Assembly (NCBI GenBank): GCA_003665935.1
Contig: QPLR01000003.1
Location: 455,667-519,666 of the forward strand
From: Halobellus sp. Atlit-31R
GTDB taxonomy: Archaea > Halobacteriota > Halobacteria > Halobacteriales > Haloferacaceae
DNA: 64,000 bases
Reading direction: 5' to 3'
Shown: positions 39,658-47,731 of the stretch, in pieces
How the letters are laid out: each line of letters opens with the position of its first letter
Position numbering within the stretch: the stretch's first letter is position 1
Notes under the pieces: generated by a model
Database searches by the model: none
What the model saw: only the letters and a program-made list of their open reading frames with translations
What the model was told of the DNA's origin: nothing
Made by a program: the position numbers and the translations under genes

Positions 39658-40923
39658 ATGAGCCTCGAACTCACCGCACCCACCCCCGACGCGCCCGCGG
39701 TCGCCGAGGACGGCGTCTGGCTCGCCGACATCGAGACGGGCGAGACGTACGCGCCGTTCGACGAGATCCGTTACACCGGCGAGGACGGAAATCTCCTCGA
39801 AGTGCGCTACGCCGACCCGCCGACCTTCGAGGACTTCAAGGGACAGGGCCGCGGCGTCTGGCGCTACCACGCCGCGCTCCCGTTCGACGAGGGCGTCAGC
39901 CTGCCCGAAGGCGACACGCCGCTGCACGAGGCCCCGCGCCTCCGCGAGGACATCGGCGTCCGGAACCTCCGCGTCAAACACGAGGGGATGAACCCGACCG
40001 GCTCGTTCAAGGACCGCGGGATGACCGTCGGCGTCCGCGTCGCGAAGGAGCTCGGCGTCGGCCGCCTCGCGTGCGCTTCGACGGGCAACACCTCGGCCGC
40101 GCTCGCCGCCTACGGCGCACGCGGCGGGATGGAGACGCTCGTGCTGCTGCCCGCCGGCAAGGTCGCGGCCGGCAAGATCGCGCAGGCGTCGCTCCACGAC
40201 GCCCGGATCCTCGAAGTCGACGGCAACTTCGACGCCTGCCTCGACATCGTGCAGGATCTCGCAAAGCGCGGTGAGGTCTACCTCCTCAACTCGCTGAACC
40301 CCTTCCGACTGGAGGGTCAGAAGACGATCGGCCTCGAGATCTTAGAGGAGTTCCGCGACGACTACGGTCGCTTCCCGGACCGCATCATTCTCCCCGTCGG
40401 CAACGCCGGCAACACCTCGGCGCTGTACAAGGCGTTCCGCGAGCTGGTCCAGTCCGGCGCGCTCGATCCCTCGGAGGTCCCGAAGCTCACCGGCGTGCAG
40501 GCGGAGGGAGCCGCCCCGATGGCCGAGGCGATCGAACACGGCTGGGAGGACACCCGCCGCTGGGAGGACGTCGAGACGCGCGCGACCGCGATCCGGATCG
40601 GCAACCCCGTCAACGCGCCGAAGGCGCTCCCCGGCATCCGCGGGACGGGAGGCACTGCGACCTCCGTCTCCGACGAGGCGATCACCGAGGCCCAGCGCGA
40701 CCTCGCGCGCGAAGGCATCGGCGTCGAACCCGCCTCGGCGGCCTCCATCGCCGGGCTCAAGAAACTCCGAAACCACGGCGTCGTCGACGCCGACGAGGAC
40801 GTCGTCTGTCTCACGACGGGGCATCTCCTGAAGGACCCCGACGAGGCGTTCAAGGCCGGCGGCGACCCCGAACCGGTCGCAAACGACACCGAGGCCGTTC
40901 TCGATCACATCGGCGCGAACTGA
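39658..40923 (+). CDS. thrC: Threonine synthase
   Basis: Converts O-phosphohomoserine to threonine with PLP. The 421-residue protein has the fold-type II PLP motif NPTGSFKDRGM (Lys Schiff base), the phosphate-binding ASTGNTSAALAAYGA and the glycine loop LPVGNAGNTSALYKAF. The ATG at 39658 is chosen because MSLELTAPTPDAP is the natural start; the in-frame upstream part overlaps the regulator gene. It completes the aspartate-family route begun by aspartate kinase at 1752. Confidence 0.93.
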   Translation: MSLELTAPTPDAPAVAEDGVWLADIETGETYAPFDEIRYTGEDGNLLEVRYADPPTFEDFKGQGRGVWRYHAALPFDEGVSLPEGDTPLHEAPRLREDIGVRNLRVKHEGMNPTGSFKDRGMTVGVRVAKELGVGRLACASTGNTSAALAAYGARGGMETLVLLPAGKVAAGKIAQASLHDARILEVDGNFDACLDIVQDLAKRGEVYLLNSLNPFRLEGQKTIGLEILEEFRDDYGRFPDRIILPVGNAGNTSALYKAFRELVQSGALDPSEVPKLTGVQAEGAAPMAEAIEHGWEDTRRWEDVETRATAIRIGNPVNAPKALPGIRGTGGTATSVSDEAITEAQRDLAREGIGVEPASAASIAGLKKLRNHGVVDADEDVVCLTTGHLLKDPDEAFKAGGDPEPVANDTEAVLDHIGAN

Positions 40924-41120
40924 GGCGCGTCAGCGGAGGTCGCTGGCTCTTTCTCGGGTACTCGACGAAGCGGTGCGGAGCGCGACCGCAGAGCGCGGAA
41001 CTGCAGCACTGCGGGGCGCGACCGAAGAACTGTAGAACCGTACAGCAGCAGAACCGCGGGACTGGAAACTGTCCCCCCTTTCGGAGAGTGCGTTACCGAG
41101 AACGGCGGTGACGGAGCTCT

Positions 41121-42728
41121 CTACAACTCGTTTTCGCCGTCGTCCTCACCGTTGAGCGTGAGGTACTTCACGTCGATCATCCGGTCGTCGGCGAGGATCG
41201 TCGCGATCACGTCGTCGGGGACGACGTCGTCGAGGTTGTAGACGGTGAGCGCCTCGCCGCCGCGGTCGTCGCGACGGGCGTTGAACATCCCCGCGATGTT
41301 GATGTCGTGTTCGCCGAGGACGGAACCGATGAAGCCGATGACGCCCGGCTTGTCGGCGTTGCGCGCGACGAGCATCTTCCCGTGGGGGATCGCGTCGACG
41401 CGGTAGCCGTCGATCCGGACGATGCGCGGGTCGTCGCCGGCGAACTGCGTGCCGGAGACGCTGAGCGACTCCGATTCGTTGCCGACGCTGACGGTCACGA
41501 GGCTCTGGAAGTCGTCCGACTGGAGGCGCTTTGACTCTGTGACGTCGATGCCGCGCTCCTCGGCGATCTGGGGCGCGTTGACGGCGTTGACCTGCCACTC
41601 CAGCGGCTCGAAGACGCCCTTCAGCCCCGAGGCGGTGACGAGTTCGACGTCCTCCTCGGCGATGTCGCCCTCGTAGGAGACTTCGACCTCCGAGATCCGG
41701 CCGTCGAGCAACTGCGCGGCGATCTTCCCGGCGGTCTCGGCGAGACCGATGTACGGCTGGATGCGCGGGAAGACGCTCTCGTCGACCGAGGGCGCGTTCA
41801 GCGCGTTCATCACGGGTTCGCCGGCGAACGCCGCGTCGATCTGGTCGGCGATCGACGTCGCGACGTTCTCCTGTGCGGCCTCGGTGGACGCGCCGAGGTG
41901 CGGCGTGACGACGACTTCGTCGACGGCCAACAGCGGGTTCCCCTCCGAGATCGGTTCGTCGGCGAAGACGTCGACCGCCGCCCCGTCGAGGACGTCGTTC
42001 TCGACGGCCTCTGCGAGGGCCTCCTCGTCGACGACGCCGCCGCGGGCGCAGTTGATCAGGAAGCCGCCGCCCATCAGCTCGAGTTCCTCCGTCGAGATCA
42101 TCCCTTCCGTCTCGGGCGTCAGCGGCGTGTGGACGGTGAGGAAGTCGGCCCGTTCCAGACACCCCTCGAACTCGACGAGTTCGGCACCGAGCCGATCTGC
42201 GCGCTCCTCGCTGATGTAGGGGTCGTAGGCGACGAGGTTCATCCCGAGGCCGTCGAGACGCTTTGCGACCTCCTGGCCGACGCGACCGAGGCCGACGATA
42301 CCGAGGGTCTTGCCGTTGAGCTCCGTACCGAGGTAGTCGCTCTTGGCCCACTCTCCGGCTTTCAGGCGTGCGTGCGCCTGCGGGATCGAGCGCGCGGCGG
42401 CGAACGACATCGCGACGGTGTGCTCTGCGGCCGCGCGGACGTTCCCCTCGGGTGCGTTCGCGACGATGACGCCGTGGTCGGTCGCCGCGTCGATGTCGAT
42501 GTTGTCGACGCCGATACCGGCGCGACCGACGATGACGAGGTCGGCCGCGGCCTCGAAGACCGCCTCCGAGACGTCGGTCCCGGACCGGACGACGAGCGCG
42601 TTGGCGTCTGCGACCGCCTCCAGCAACGCGTCGCCTTCGACGTCGTAGGCTGTCTCTACGTCGTGACCCGATTCGCGAAGCCGCTCGAGGCCCGCGTCGT
42701 CGATCGGATCCGTAATAAGCACCTTCAT
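41121..42728 (-). CDS. serA: D-3-phosphoglycerate dehydrogenase
   Basis: First committed step of serine synthesis (3-phosphoglycerate to phosphohydroxypyruvate, NAD). Long-type enzyme, 535 residues: the substrate domain, Rossmann GIVGLGRVGQEVAKR (about 145-160), catalytic Arg in NCARGGVVDE, His in TPHLGASTEAAQ, an intervening domain, then a C-terminal ACT domain (GVIGFIGSVLGEHDINIAGMFNARR). The ACT domain suggests serine feedback. Divergent from serB, with a TATA-like box at 42751-42760, so it is probably leaderless. Confidence 0.95.
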   Translation of the reverse strand: MKVLITDPIDDAGLERLRESGHDVETAYDVEGDALLEAVADANALVVRSGTDVSEAVFEAAADLVIVGRAGIGVDNIDIDAATDHGVIVANAPEGNVRAAAEHTVAMSFAAARSIPQAHARLKAGEWAKSDYLGTELNGKTLGIVGLGRVGQEVAKRLDGLGMNLVAYDPYISEERADRLGAELVEFEGCLERADFLTVHTPLTPETEGMISTEELELMGGGFLINCARGGVVDEEALAEAVENDVLDGAAVDVFADEPISEGNPLLAVDEVVVTPHLGASTEAAQENVATSIADQIDAAFAGEPVMNALNAPSVDESVFPRIQPYIGLAETAGKIAAQLLDGRISEVEVSYEGDIAEEDVELVTASGLKGVFEPLEWQVNAVNAPQIAEERGIDVTESKRLQSDDFQSLVTVSVGNESESLSVSGTQFAGDDPRIVRIDGYRVDAIPHGKMLVARNADKPGVIGFIGSVLGEHDINIAGMFNARRDDRGGEALTVYNLDDVVPDDVIATILADDRMIDVKYLTLNGEDDGENEL

Positions 42729-42750
42729 ATCCTAACCCACCTCGGGTTCG

Positions 42751-42760
42751 TGGTTAAACG
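42751..42760 (-). promoter_or_regulatory. TATA-like box of serA
   Basis: CGTTTAACCA on the minus strand, centred about 27 nt before the ATG at 42728. Confidence 0.5.
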
Positions 42761-42858
42761 TTTCTTCATCGGCGCAAACGGCCACCTGTGGCCTGTTACC
42801 GACTCTCTAGGATTTGCGGGATAGGTGATTTGAAACCCTCCGCCGACGAGCAACGCGT

Positions 42859-43509
42859 ATGCGACTCGTTGCCTTCGACTTCGACGGAACGCTCTCGGAC
42901 TCCGAGATGACGGTGCTGCTCGGCGAGCGGATGGACGTCGCCGACCGGATGGCGGACATCACAGAGCGCGCGATGAACGACGAGATCTCCTACGCGGAGA
43001 GTCTCAGAGAGCGCGCGTCGCTGCTAGACGGACTCGCCGAGGAAGACGCCGAGGACGCCTTCGGGGACGTGCGGCTCCGGCCGGGCGCGGCGGAACTCAT
43101 CGCGCGGCTCCGCGAGGCCGGCCACCACGTCGCGATCCTGACCGGCGGCTTCGAGCGCGGCGTCGAGCGTGCCCTCGAACGCGAGGGCGTCGAGGTCGAC
43201 ACCATCGTCGCCAACCGCCTCCCGATCGAGGGCGGCCGACTCACGGGCGCAGTCGAGGGACCGCTCATCACCGGGACGAAAGACGACGCCCTCGAATCGC
43301 TCGCGGCCGACCTCGACGTCCCGCTCTCGCGGACGATCGCCGTCGGCGACGGCGCGAACGACCTCCCGATGCTCGAAGTCGCCGGGCTCTCCGTCGGCTA
43401 CATCCCGAAAAGTGCCGTCCGTCCGTCGTGCGACGCTGTCGTCGCCTCGATGTACCGACTCGGCAAGGTCCTCGAAGGGCACAGCGTGCTGCGGTCCGAG
43501 CGAGCGTAA
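42859..43509 (+). CDS. serB: Phosphoserine phosphatase
   Basis: Last step of serine synthesis, L-phosphoserine to serine. A 216-residue HAD enzyme: motif I DFDGTLSDSE (residues 6-15, nucleophile Asp6), motif II ILTGGF (SerB-like), motif III Lys in TGTKDDAL and motif IV GDGANDLPML. Divergent neighbour serA supports the assignment. Expected to act as a cytosolic magnesium-dependent enzyme. Confidence 0.92.
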   Translation: MRLVAFDFDGTLSDSEMTVLLGERMDVADRMADITERAMNDEISYAESLRERASLLDGLAEEDAEDAFGDVRLRPGAAELIARLREAGHHVAILTGGFERGVERALEREGVEVDTIVANRLPIEGGRLTGAVEGPLITGTKDDALESLAADLDVPLSRTIAVGDGANDLPMLEVAGLSVGYIPKSAVRPSCDAVVASMYRLGKVLEGHSVLRSERA

Positions 43510-43512
43510 CGG

Positions 43513-44550
43513 TTACTCGGCGTCGGCGACCGCGGTCCGCATCGCCGCCAGATCGTCGGCGAGCGCTTCCGCGACGGCGTTCGCGAGGCCCGGCGGGACG
43601 GCGTTGCCGACGACTTTCAGCTGCGTGCTCTTCGGCCCCTGGAACACGTAGTCGTCGGGGAACGACTGGAGGATCGCACACTCGCGGACGGTGCCGACGC
43701 GGTCCGCCTCGGGGTGGACGAACGGCGCGTTGTGGTTCTCCTTGATCGTGATCGAGGGCTCGTCGCGCCGGAGTCTGCGCCAGCTGTCGCCGTAACTCTC
43801 GTAGAGGCTGTCGCCGGGTTCGACCTCGGCGATCCGCTCGACCATCTCCGCGGAGTGGTTCGTCTTCTCGTGGTTCGGCAGATCCGCGACGTCTCTCTCC
43901 AAGAGGGCATCCTCGACGGTCACGTACGGCTCCAGTTGCTTTCCGGTGAGGGTCGCCTGCTTCGAGGGGCCGTGCGTCCGCTCCGGATACGTCGGGATCG
44001 TCCCGTCACGCCGGCCCTGAAAGACCACGCGGCGGCGTTTCTGCGGGACGCCGTAGTCGGCCGCGTTCAGGGTCTCGTAGGCCGGCTTCTCGTAGCCCGC
44101 GCGCTCGAAACCGTCCAGAATCGCCCGGAGGGTGTCGCCGCCCTCCATCGACTTGATCCCGGGGACGTTCTCCATCACGAAGGCGTCGGGCCGGACGAAC
44201 TCGACGAAGTCGATGAAGTTCCCGACGAGGTAGTTGCGCTCGTCCTCGGGGTCACGGTGGCCGGCGATGCTGAAGCCCTTGCACGGCGGCCCGCCGATGA
44301 TCACGTCGAGCGCGTCCGGATCGATCGGATGCGTCTCGAAGAACGTCTCGGGCCCGACCGTCGAGAGATCCGCCTGGATCGCCAGCGCCTCCTCGTGGTT
44401 CGCTTCGTAGGTCGCGAGAAAGTCCTCGTTGACGTCGACGCCGGCGACGACGTCGTAGCCCGCCTGCAGGAAGCCCTCCGAGAGACCGCCGCCTCCGCAG
44501 AACAGATCCAGCACCGTGATCGACGACCGATCGAGATCGGGGTCCGACAT
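43513..44550 (-). CDS. DNA (cytosine-5)-methyltransferase of a candidate R-M locus
   Basis: A 345-residue C5 methyltransferase. Motif I LDLFCGGGGLSEGFLQAG, catalytic motif IV GGPPCKGFSIAG (Cys nucleophile), motif VI MENVPG, motif VIII QKRRRVVFQG and motif X VVGNAVPPGLANAVAEAL are all present, so it should be active. The target-recognition region lies about 195-290. It is the last gene of a three-gene minus-strand set with a wHTH protein and an HNH nuclease. It has its own TATA-like box. Recognition sequence unknown. Confidence 0.92.
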   Translation of the reverse strand: MSDPDLDRSSITVLDLFCGGGGLSEGFLQAGYDVVAGVDVNEDFLATYEANHEEALAIQADLSTVGPETFFETHPIDPDALDVIIGGPPCKGFSIAGHRDPEDERNYLVGNFIDFVEFVRPDAFVMENVPGIKSMEGGDTLRAILDGFERAGYEKPAYETLNAADYGVPQKRRRVVFQGRRDGTIPTYPERTHGPSKQATLTGKQLEPYVTVEDALLERDVADLPNHEKTNHSAEMVERIAEVEPGDSLYESYGDSWRRLRRDEPSITIKENHNAPFVHPEADRVGTVRECAILQSFPDDYVFQGPKSTQLKVVGNAVPPGLANAVAEALADDLAAMRTAVADAE

Positions 44551-44580
44551 TCGAGGTCTGCCGAAGTTCGTCTCCGATCC

Positions 44581-44589
44581 TATTTAACA
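44581..44589 (-). promoter_or_regulatory. TATA-like box of the C5 methyltransferase
   Basis: TGTTAAATA on the minus strand, about 34 nt before the ATG at 44550; independent expression of the methyltransferase is likely. Confidence 0.5.
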
Positions 44590-44640
44590 GTCGCGGGGTT
44601 CCCGTCGGCTCTCCCGGGACCGGCCGGCGGGAGTCGGCGA

Positions 44641-44862
44641 TCAGCCGTCGTCGAGCCGGTAGCCGTCGTCGGCCTCGACCAACTCGCCGCGACGGCTGAG
44701 CTCGGAGAGCGCGCGTTCGGCGTCGTCCCTGCTGAGTCCGCTGCCCGCCAGCGTGCGCGCGATGTCTCGCGCGGACATCGATTCGATCTGTTCGCCGTCA
44801 CAGTTCAGCTCGATGACCCGCCGAACCAGATCTAGCGTTCCGTCAGTGATCTGTGAAGACAC
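44641..44862 (-). CDS. Small winged-helix protein in the R-M locus
   Basis: A 73-residue single-domain wHTH protein. The ARDIARTLAGSGLSRDDAERALSELSRRGELVEADDGYRL segment gives recognition helix and wing. It sits between nuclease and methyltransferase genes where control proteins of R-M systems often lie, but it is not a canonical C protein. Own TATA-like box at 44898-44905. It could also be an unrelated haloarchaeal regulator. Confidence 0.65.
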   Translation of the reverse strand: MSSQITDGTLDLVRRVIELNCDGEQIESMSARDIARTLAGSGLSRDDAERALSELSRRGELVEADDGYRLDDG

Positions 44863-44897
44863 GGCCTCTTCTCGGTTGAGGGCGTAGGCACTCTATC

Positions 44898-44905
44898 GAA
44901 TATAA
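44898..44905 (-). promoter_or_regulatory. TATA-like box of the small wHTH gene
   Basis: GGTTATAT on the minus strand, about 40 nt before the ATG at 44862. Confidence 0.45.
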
Positions 44906-44936
44906 CCCTTTCTTACGGAGTGGTACCACCCTGGGG

Positions 44937-45818
44937 CTACTGGTCGAGCTCCGCCTGCAGCGCGGCCCGCCACTCGTGGGGGTTGTACCAGCCACAGCCC
45001 ACACAGCCCACCTCCTCGTCGTACTCCGCGCCGCCCTGGTAGTAGTAGTCGATCTGCAGAAACGACGGGCGCTCGCCGCTCTCGACGCACGCCTCGCACT
45101 TTCGGCTCTTGAGGAGGTTGTGCTTCCGCGAGAGGATCTGGAAGTGCTCGCGGACCTCCTCGTCGCTCATCGACTCGTGGTCGAAACTCTCGGACTCTTC
45201 CCACCGGACCTCGGGCACGCGGTGGTCGACCTCCAGCGTCGTACTGGGCGAGGAGCCGTCGAACGCGTCGCGGTGGTCGTAGAGGTCGCGGACGCGACGC
45301 TTGAACGAGGCGGGCATCTCCTGCCGTGTGATCGACTTCTGCGTCGGAAACGGGTACTGGAGTTTCCGGTGGAACGTCGTGTCCTCGCAGATCTCACAGT
45401 GCCGGTAGTCGCCCTGTCCCTGTCCGGTGTTCTGCACGAACTCGAAGCCCTCCTTGCGGAGCATCTGGATGTCCTTCGCGGGCTGGGAACTCGGGAGTTC
45501 GCACGCCGAACAGTGCCACTCGCAGTCCGAGAGCGTCTCGAACGTCGCCGCGCGCTTCGTCCCCTCGTTCGAGGGGTTCCAGTCGCGCGTGGCGTACTCG
45601 TGGACGCGCTCGCCGAGGTCCGTGAGTTCGTCCCCCGAACCCGTCCGTTCGACGAGTCCCGCTGCGGCGAACTCGGTGAGCAGCGTCTCGGTGTCCACGT
45701 CGTCGCCCACCTCCGCGGCGTCGCCGTCACCGGCGAGCGTCGAGAGCACCGCGCTCCGCTCTGGGTCCTCGCGGATCGACAGTATCAGTTCTGCGGTCGC
45801 GTCGTCCATTCCGGGCAT
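44937..45818 (-). CDS. HNH endonuclease, candidate type II restriction enzyme
   Basis: A 293-residue protein. The C-terminal half contains an HNH-like core: TTLEVDHRVPEVRW (first His), ILSRKHNLLKSRKCEAC (Asn, His region) and zinc-ligand-like CEAC and CVGCGWYNP pairs. The N-terminal part holds a wHTH-like region and more Cys pairs (CEWHCSAC and CEIC). Gene order nuclease, wHTH, C5 methyltransferase suggests a restriction-modification system. Cleavage site and pairing with the methyltransferase are inferred. An ATG three codons in (45809) is an alternative start. Confidence 0.78.
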   Translation of the reverse strand: MPGMDDATAELILSIREDPERSAVLSTLAGDGDAAEVGDDVDTETLLTEFAAAGLVERTGSGDELTDLGERVHEYATRDWNPSNEGTKRAATFETLSDCEWHCSACELPSSQPAKDIQMLRKEGFEFVQNTGQGQGDYRHCEICEDTTFHRKLQYPFPTQKSITRQEMPASFKRRVRDLYDHRDAFDGSSPSTTLEVDHRVPEVRWEESESFDHESMSDEEVREHFQILSRKHNLLKSRKCEACVESGERPSFLQIDYYYQGGAEYDEEVGCVGCGWYNPHEWRAALQAELDQ

Positions 45819-45917
45819 ACGCGCACGTCGACACCCGGGGTCAAAGCCGTACGGGAATCGGCCACCGGCGGTCGGCGGCCGGCTGGTCGCTTCGCCTACC
45901 GCTTTCCTGTCTCCCCG

Positions 45918-46850
45918 TCAGCCGCCCGCGGCGCGGGCTTCCTGCCGGGCGGCCTCGACACTCTTGCCGTCCCGCAACACGGCGTCGACGAACAGTTCGC
46001 CCGCCTTGTACGACGAGCGCACCATCGGTCCCGACGCGCAGTAGAGGAAGCCCAGCTCCTCCTCGGCGACGCGCTGCCACGTCTCGAACGCGTCGGGGTG
46101 GACGTACTCGAAGACGTCCAGATGCGACCGCGAGGGCTGCAGATACTGTCCCAGCGTGACGACGTCGACGTCGGCCTCGCGCAGGTCCGACAGCGTCTGG
46201 TAGATCTCGTGGTCGTACTCGCCGAGACCGAGCATGATGCTCGTCTTCGTGTAGACGTCGGACTCCGCGGCCACCTGTTCGAGGACGGCGAGGGACTGCT
46301 CGTAGCCGGCCCGACGGTCCCGAACGGGCCACTGGAGCCGCTCGACGGTCTCGACGTTGTGCGCGATCACGTCCGGGCCCGCGTCGACGATCTCTCTGAC
46401 GAGTTCGGGATCCCCCCGGAAGTCGGGGACGAGCACCTCGACGAGGATCCCCGGATCGCGCTCTTTGATCTCGCGGATCGTCCGCGCGAAGTGGCTCGCG
46501 CCCTGATCCGGCAGGTCGTCGCGATCGACGGAGGTGAGCACGACGTAGTCCAGCCCGATTTCGGTGACGGCGTCGGCGACGTTCGCCGGCTCCGTTGGGT
46601 CGAGTGCCTCCATCCCGCCGGTCTCGACGTCGCAGAAGTTGCAGCCGCGCGAGCAGCGATCGCCCATCAGCATAAACGTCGCCGTTCCGGGGCCGTTGCG
46701 GCCGCTCCAGCACTCCCCGAGGTTCGGGCAGTTCGCCTCCTCACAGACCGTATGCAGCTCTCGGTCCCGGAGCGTGTCTTTGATGTCCGTGAACTGACGC
46801 CCCGACGGCGGACGCATCTTCAGCCAGTCCGGCTTCCGCCTCCCGCTCAT
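45918..46850 (-). CDS. lipA: Lipoyl synthase
   Basis: Radical-SAM enzyme that inserts two sulfurs into octanoyl groups of 2-oxoacid dehydrogenase or glycine-cleavage E2/H proteins. 310 residues: the auxiliary cluster motif [12 protein letters not shown] (CxxxxCxxxxxC), radical-[11 protein letters not shown] (CxxxCxxC) and the C-terminal RSSY (VRSSYKAG). The start [17 protein letters not shown] at 46850 is canonical. It reads divergently from the 2Fe-2S ferredoxin gene. Confidence 0.93.
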   Translation of the reverse strand: MSGRRKPDWLKMRPPSGRQFTDIKDTLRDRELHTVCEEANCPNLGECWSGRNGPGTATFMLMGDRCSRGCNFCDVETGGMEALDPTEPANVADAVTEIGLDYVVLTSVDRDDLPDQGASHFARTIREIKERDPGILVEVLVPDFRGDPELVREIVDAGPDVIAHNVETVERLQWPVRDRRAGYEQSLAVLEQVAAESDVYTKTSIMLGLGEYDHEIYQTLSDLREADVDVVTLGQYLQPSRSHLDVFEYVHPDAFETWQRVAEEELGFLYCASGPMVRSSYKAGELFVDAVLRDGKSVEAARQEARAAGG

Positions 46851-46947
46851 AGCTGTTTCTTCGAGTGGCCGAGGAAAAGCCTGCGGGTTGGATCGGTACG
46901 CTGCGCCCGCCAGCAGAGTGAGGTGCACCGCGGTCGAACGCAAAGCT

Positions 46948-47286
46948 ATGGCCGATACGGTGCCACTGACCGTCGTCGACGGCGACGACGAGGCGACGAT
47001 CGAGGTCGAACGCGGCGCGAACCTCCGGGGCGTCCTGCTCGAACGCGGCTATCCGGTGTACGGGACAGTCTCGAAACACGCAAACTGCGGCGGTCGCGGA
47101 CTCTGTGCGACCTGTACCGTCGAGGTCGACCCCGCCCCGGAGCCGACACACTGGCACGATGCCGCGGCCGTCCGCTTCGGCTACCCACGACTCTCCTGCT
47201 GTCTCACGGTGACGGAACCGCTCACGGTCAGACTGCTCGATAAGTACGTCTGGGGCCAACTGCTCCCGTCGCGCTCGTGGGACTGA
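46948..47286 (+). CDS. [2Fe-2S] plant-type ferredoxin
   Basis: A 112-residue ferredoxin with ligands in [17 protein letters not shown] (CxxxxCxxC, about 47-57) and the distal Cys in RLSCCLTV. It carries electrons in the cytosol; a partner is not evident, though the divergent radical-SAM LipA needs a reductant. The ATG at 46948 gives the natural [12 protein letters not shown] beta start. Confidence 0.88.
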   Translation: MADTVPLTVVDGDDEATIEVERGANLRGVLLERGYPVYGTVSKHANCGGRGLCATCTVEVDPAPEPTHWHDAAAVRFGYPRLSCCLTVTEPLTVRLLDKYVWGQLLPSRSWD

Positions 47287-47371
47287 GCCAGTGGTGCGCG
47301 GGTGGAGTGACGCCGTTCGACGCGCCGGCCCGAAGCGACTTGTCGCTGGAACACCACACGGTCACTTGGCT

Positions 47372-47548
47372 ATGGTGTGCCCACTGAAGAAGAAGAAATC
47401 CCACGCGAAGCGCGGCGCAACGACCGGTGCGGCCATCGGTGCGGCGCTCGGGAGCCCGCTCGGCCCCTTCGGCGCCGGCATCGGCGCCGGGTTCGGCAGC
47501 GCGACGGGCTACATCGCCGGTCGCGTCAGAGACGACCTCGGACCGTAG
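47372..47548 (+). CDS. Glycine-zipper small protein
   Basis: A 58-residue protein. A basic N-terminus (VCPLKKKKSHAKR) precedes a Gly/Ala-rich run (TTGAAIGAALGSPLGPFGAGIGAGFGSATGYIAG) with repeated GxxxG spacing, typical of glycine-zipper peptides that associate with membranes. The basic head is unusual for this acidic proteome. Unknown function. A T6 run (about 47564-47570) just after the stop may serve as terminator. Confidence 0.6.
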   Translation: MVCPLKKKKSHAKRGATTGAAIGAALGSPLGPFGAGIGAGFGSATGYIAGRVRDDLGP

Positions 47549-47603
47549 GCTGACCGTCCGACGTTTTTTACGCCGCCGACGCCGCGACGCGTTCGCCGAC
47601 CGA

Positions 47604-47731
47604 ATGGAGAAACGACTTTGCCGCCGGAGTGCCCGGTGTCGCGTATGACTCGTTTCGCTCCGATCTCCCCCCCGACTCGCCGCGTTCCGACGGGTGTCGC
47701 CGCCCCGCCCGTTCGGAGGTGCGCGGCGTGA
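47604..47731 (+). other. Chain of two overlapping mini-ORFs before a helicase gene
   Basis: A 14-codon ORF (ATG 47604, stop TGA 47646-47648) overlaps a 28-codon ORF (ATG 47645, stop TGA 47729-47731) by ATGA. The second overlaps the helicase GTG (47728) by GTGA. Both peptides are basic. This may be translational coupling or chance. Confidence 0.35.
47715..47721 (+). promoter_or_regulatory. Shine-Dalgarno GGAGGTG of the Ski2-type helicase
   Basis: GGAGGTG is a full-strength anti-16S match, six bases before the GTG at 47728, and decides the start. Confidence 0.65.

Noticed and set aside
41061..41092. GGAAACTG-TCCCCCC-TTTCGG as an ORB
   Set aside because: It has the right words (TTTCC, G-run, CGAAA) but in the wrong order and spacing compared with the origin boxes.
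44976..47243. Plus-strand frame of about 755 codons across the HNH and lipA genes
   Set aside because: Composition is basic and motif-free; the opposite strand encodes two recognisable proteins.
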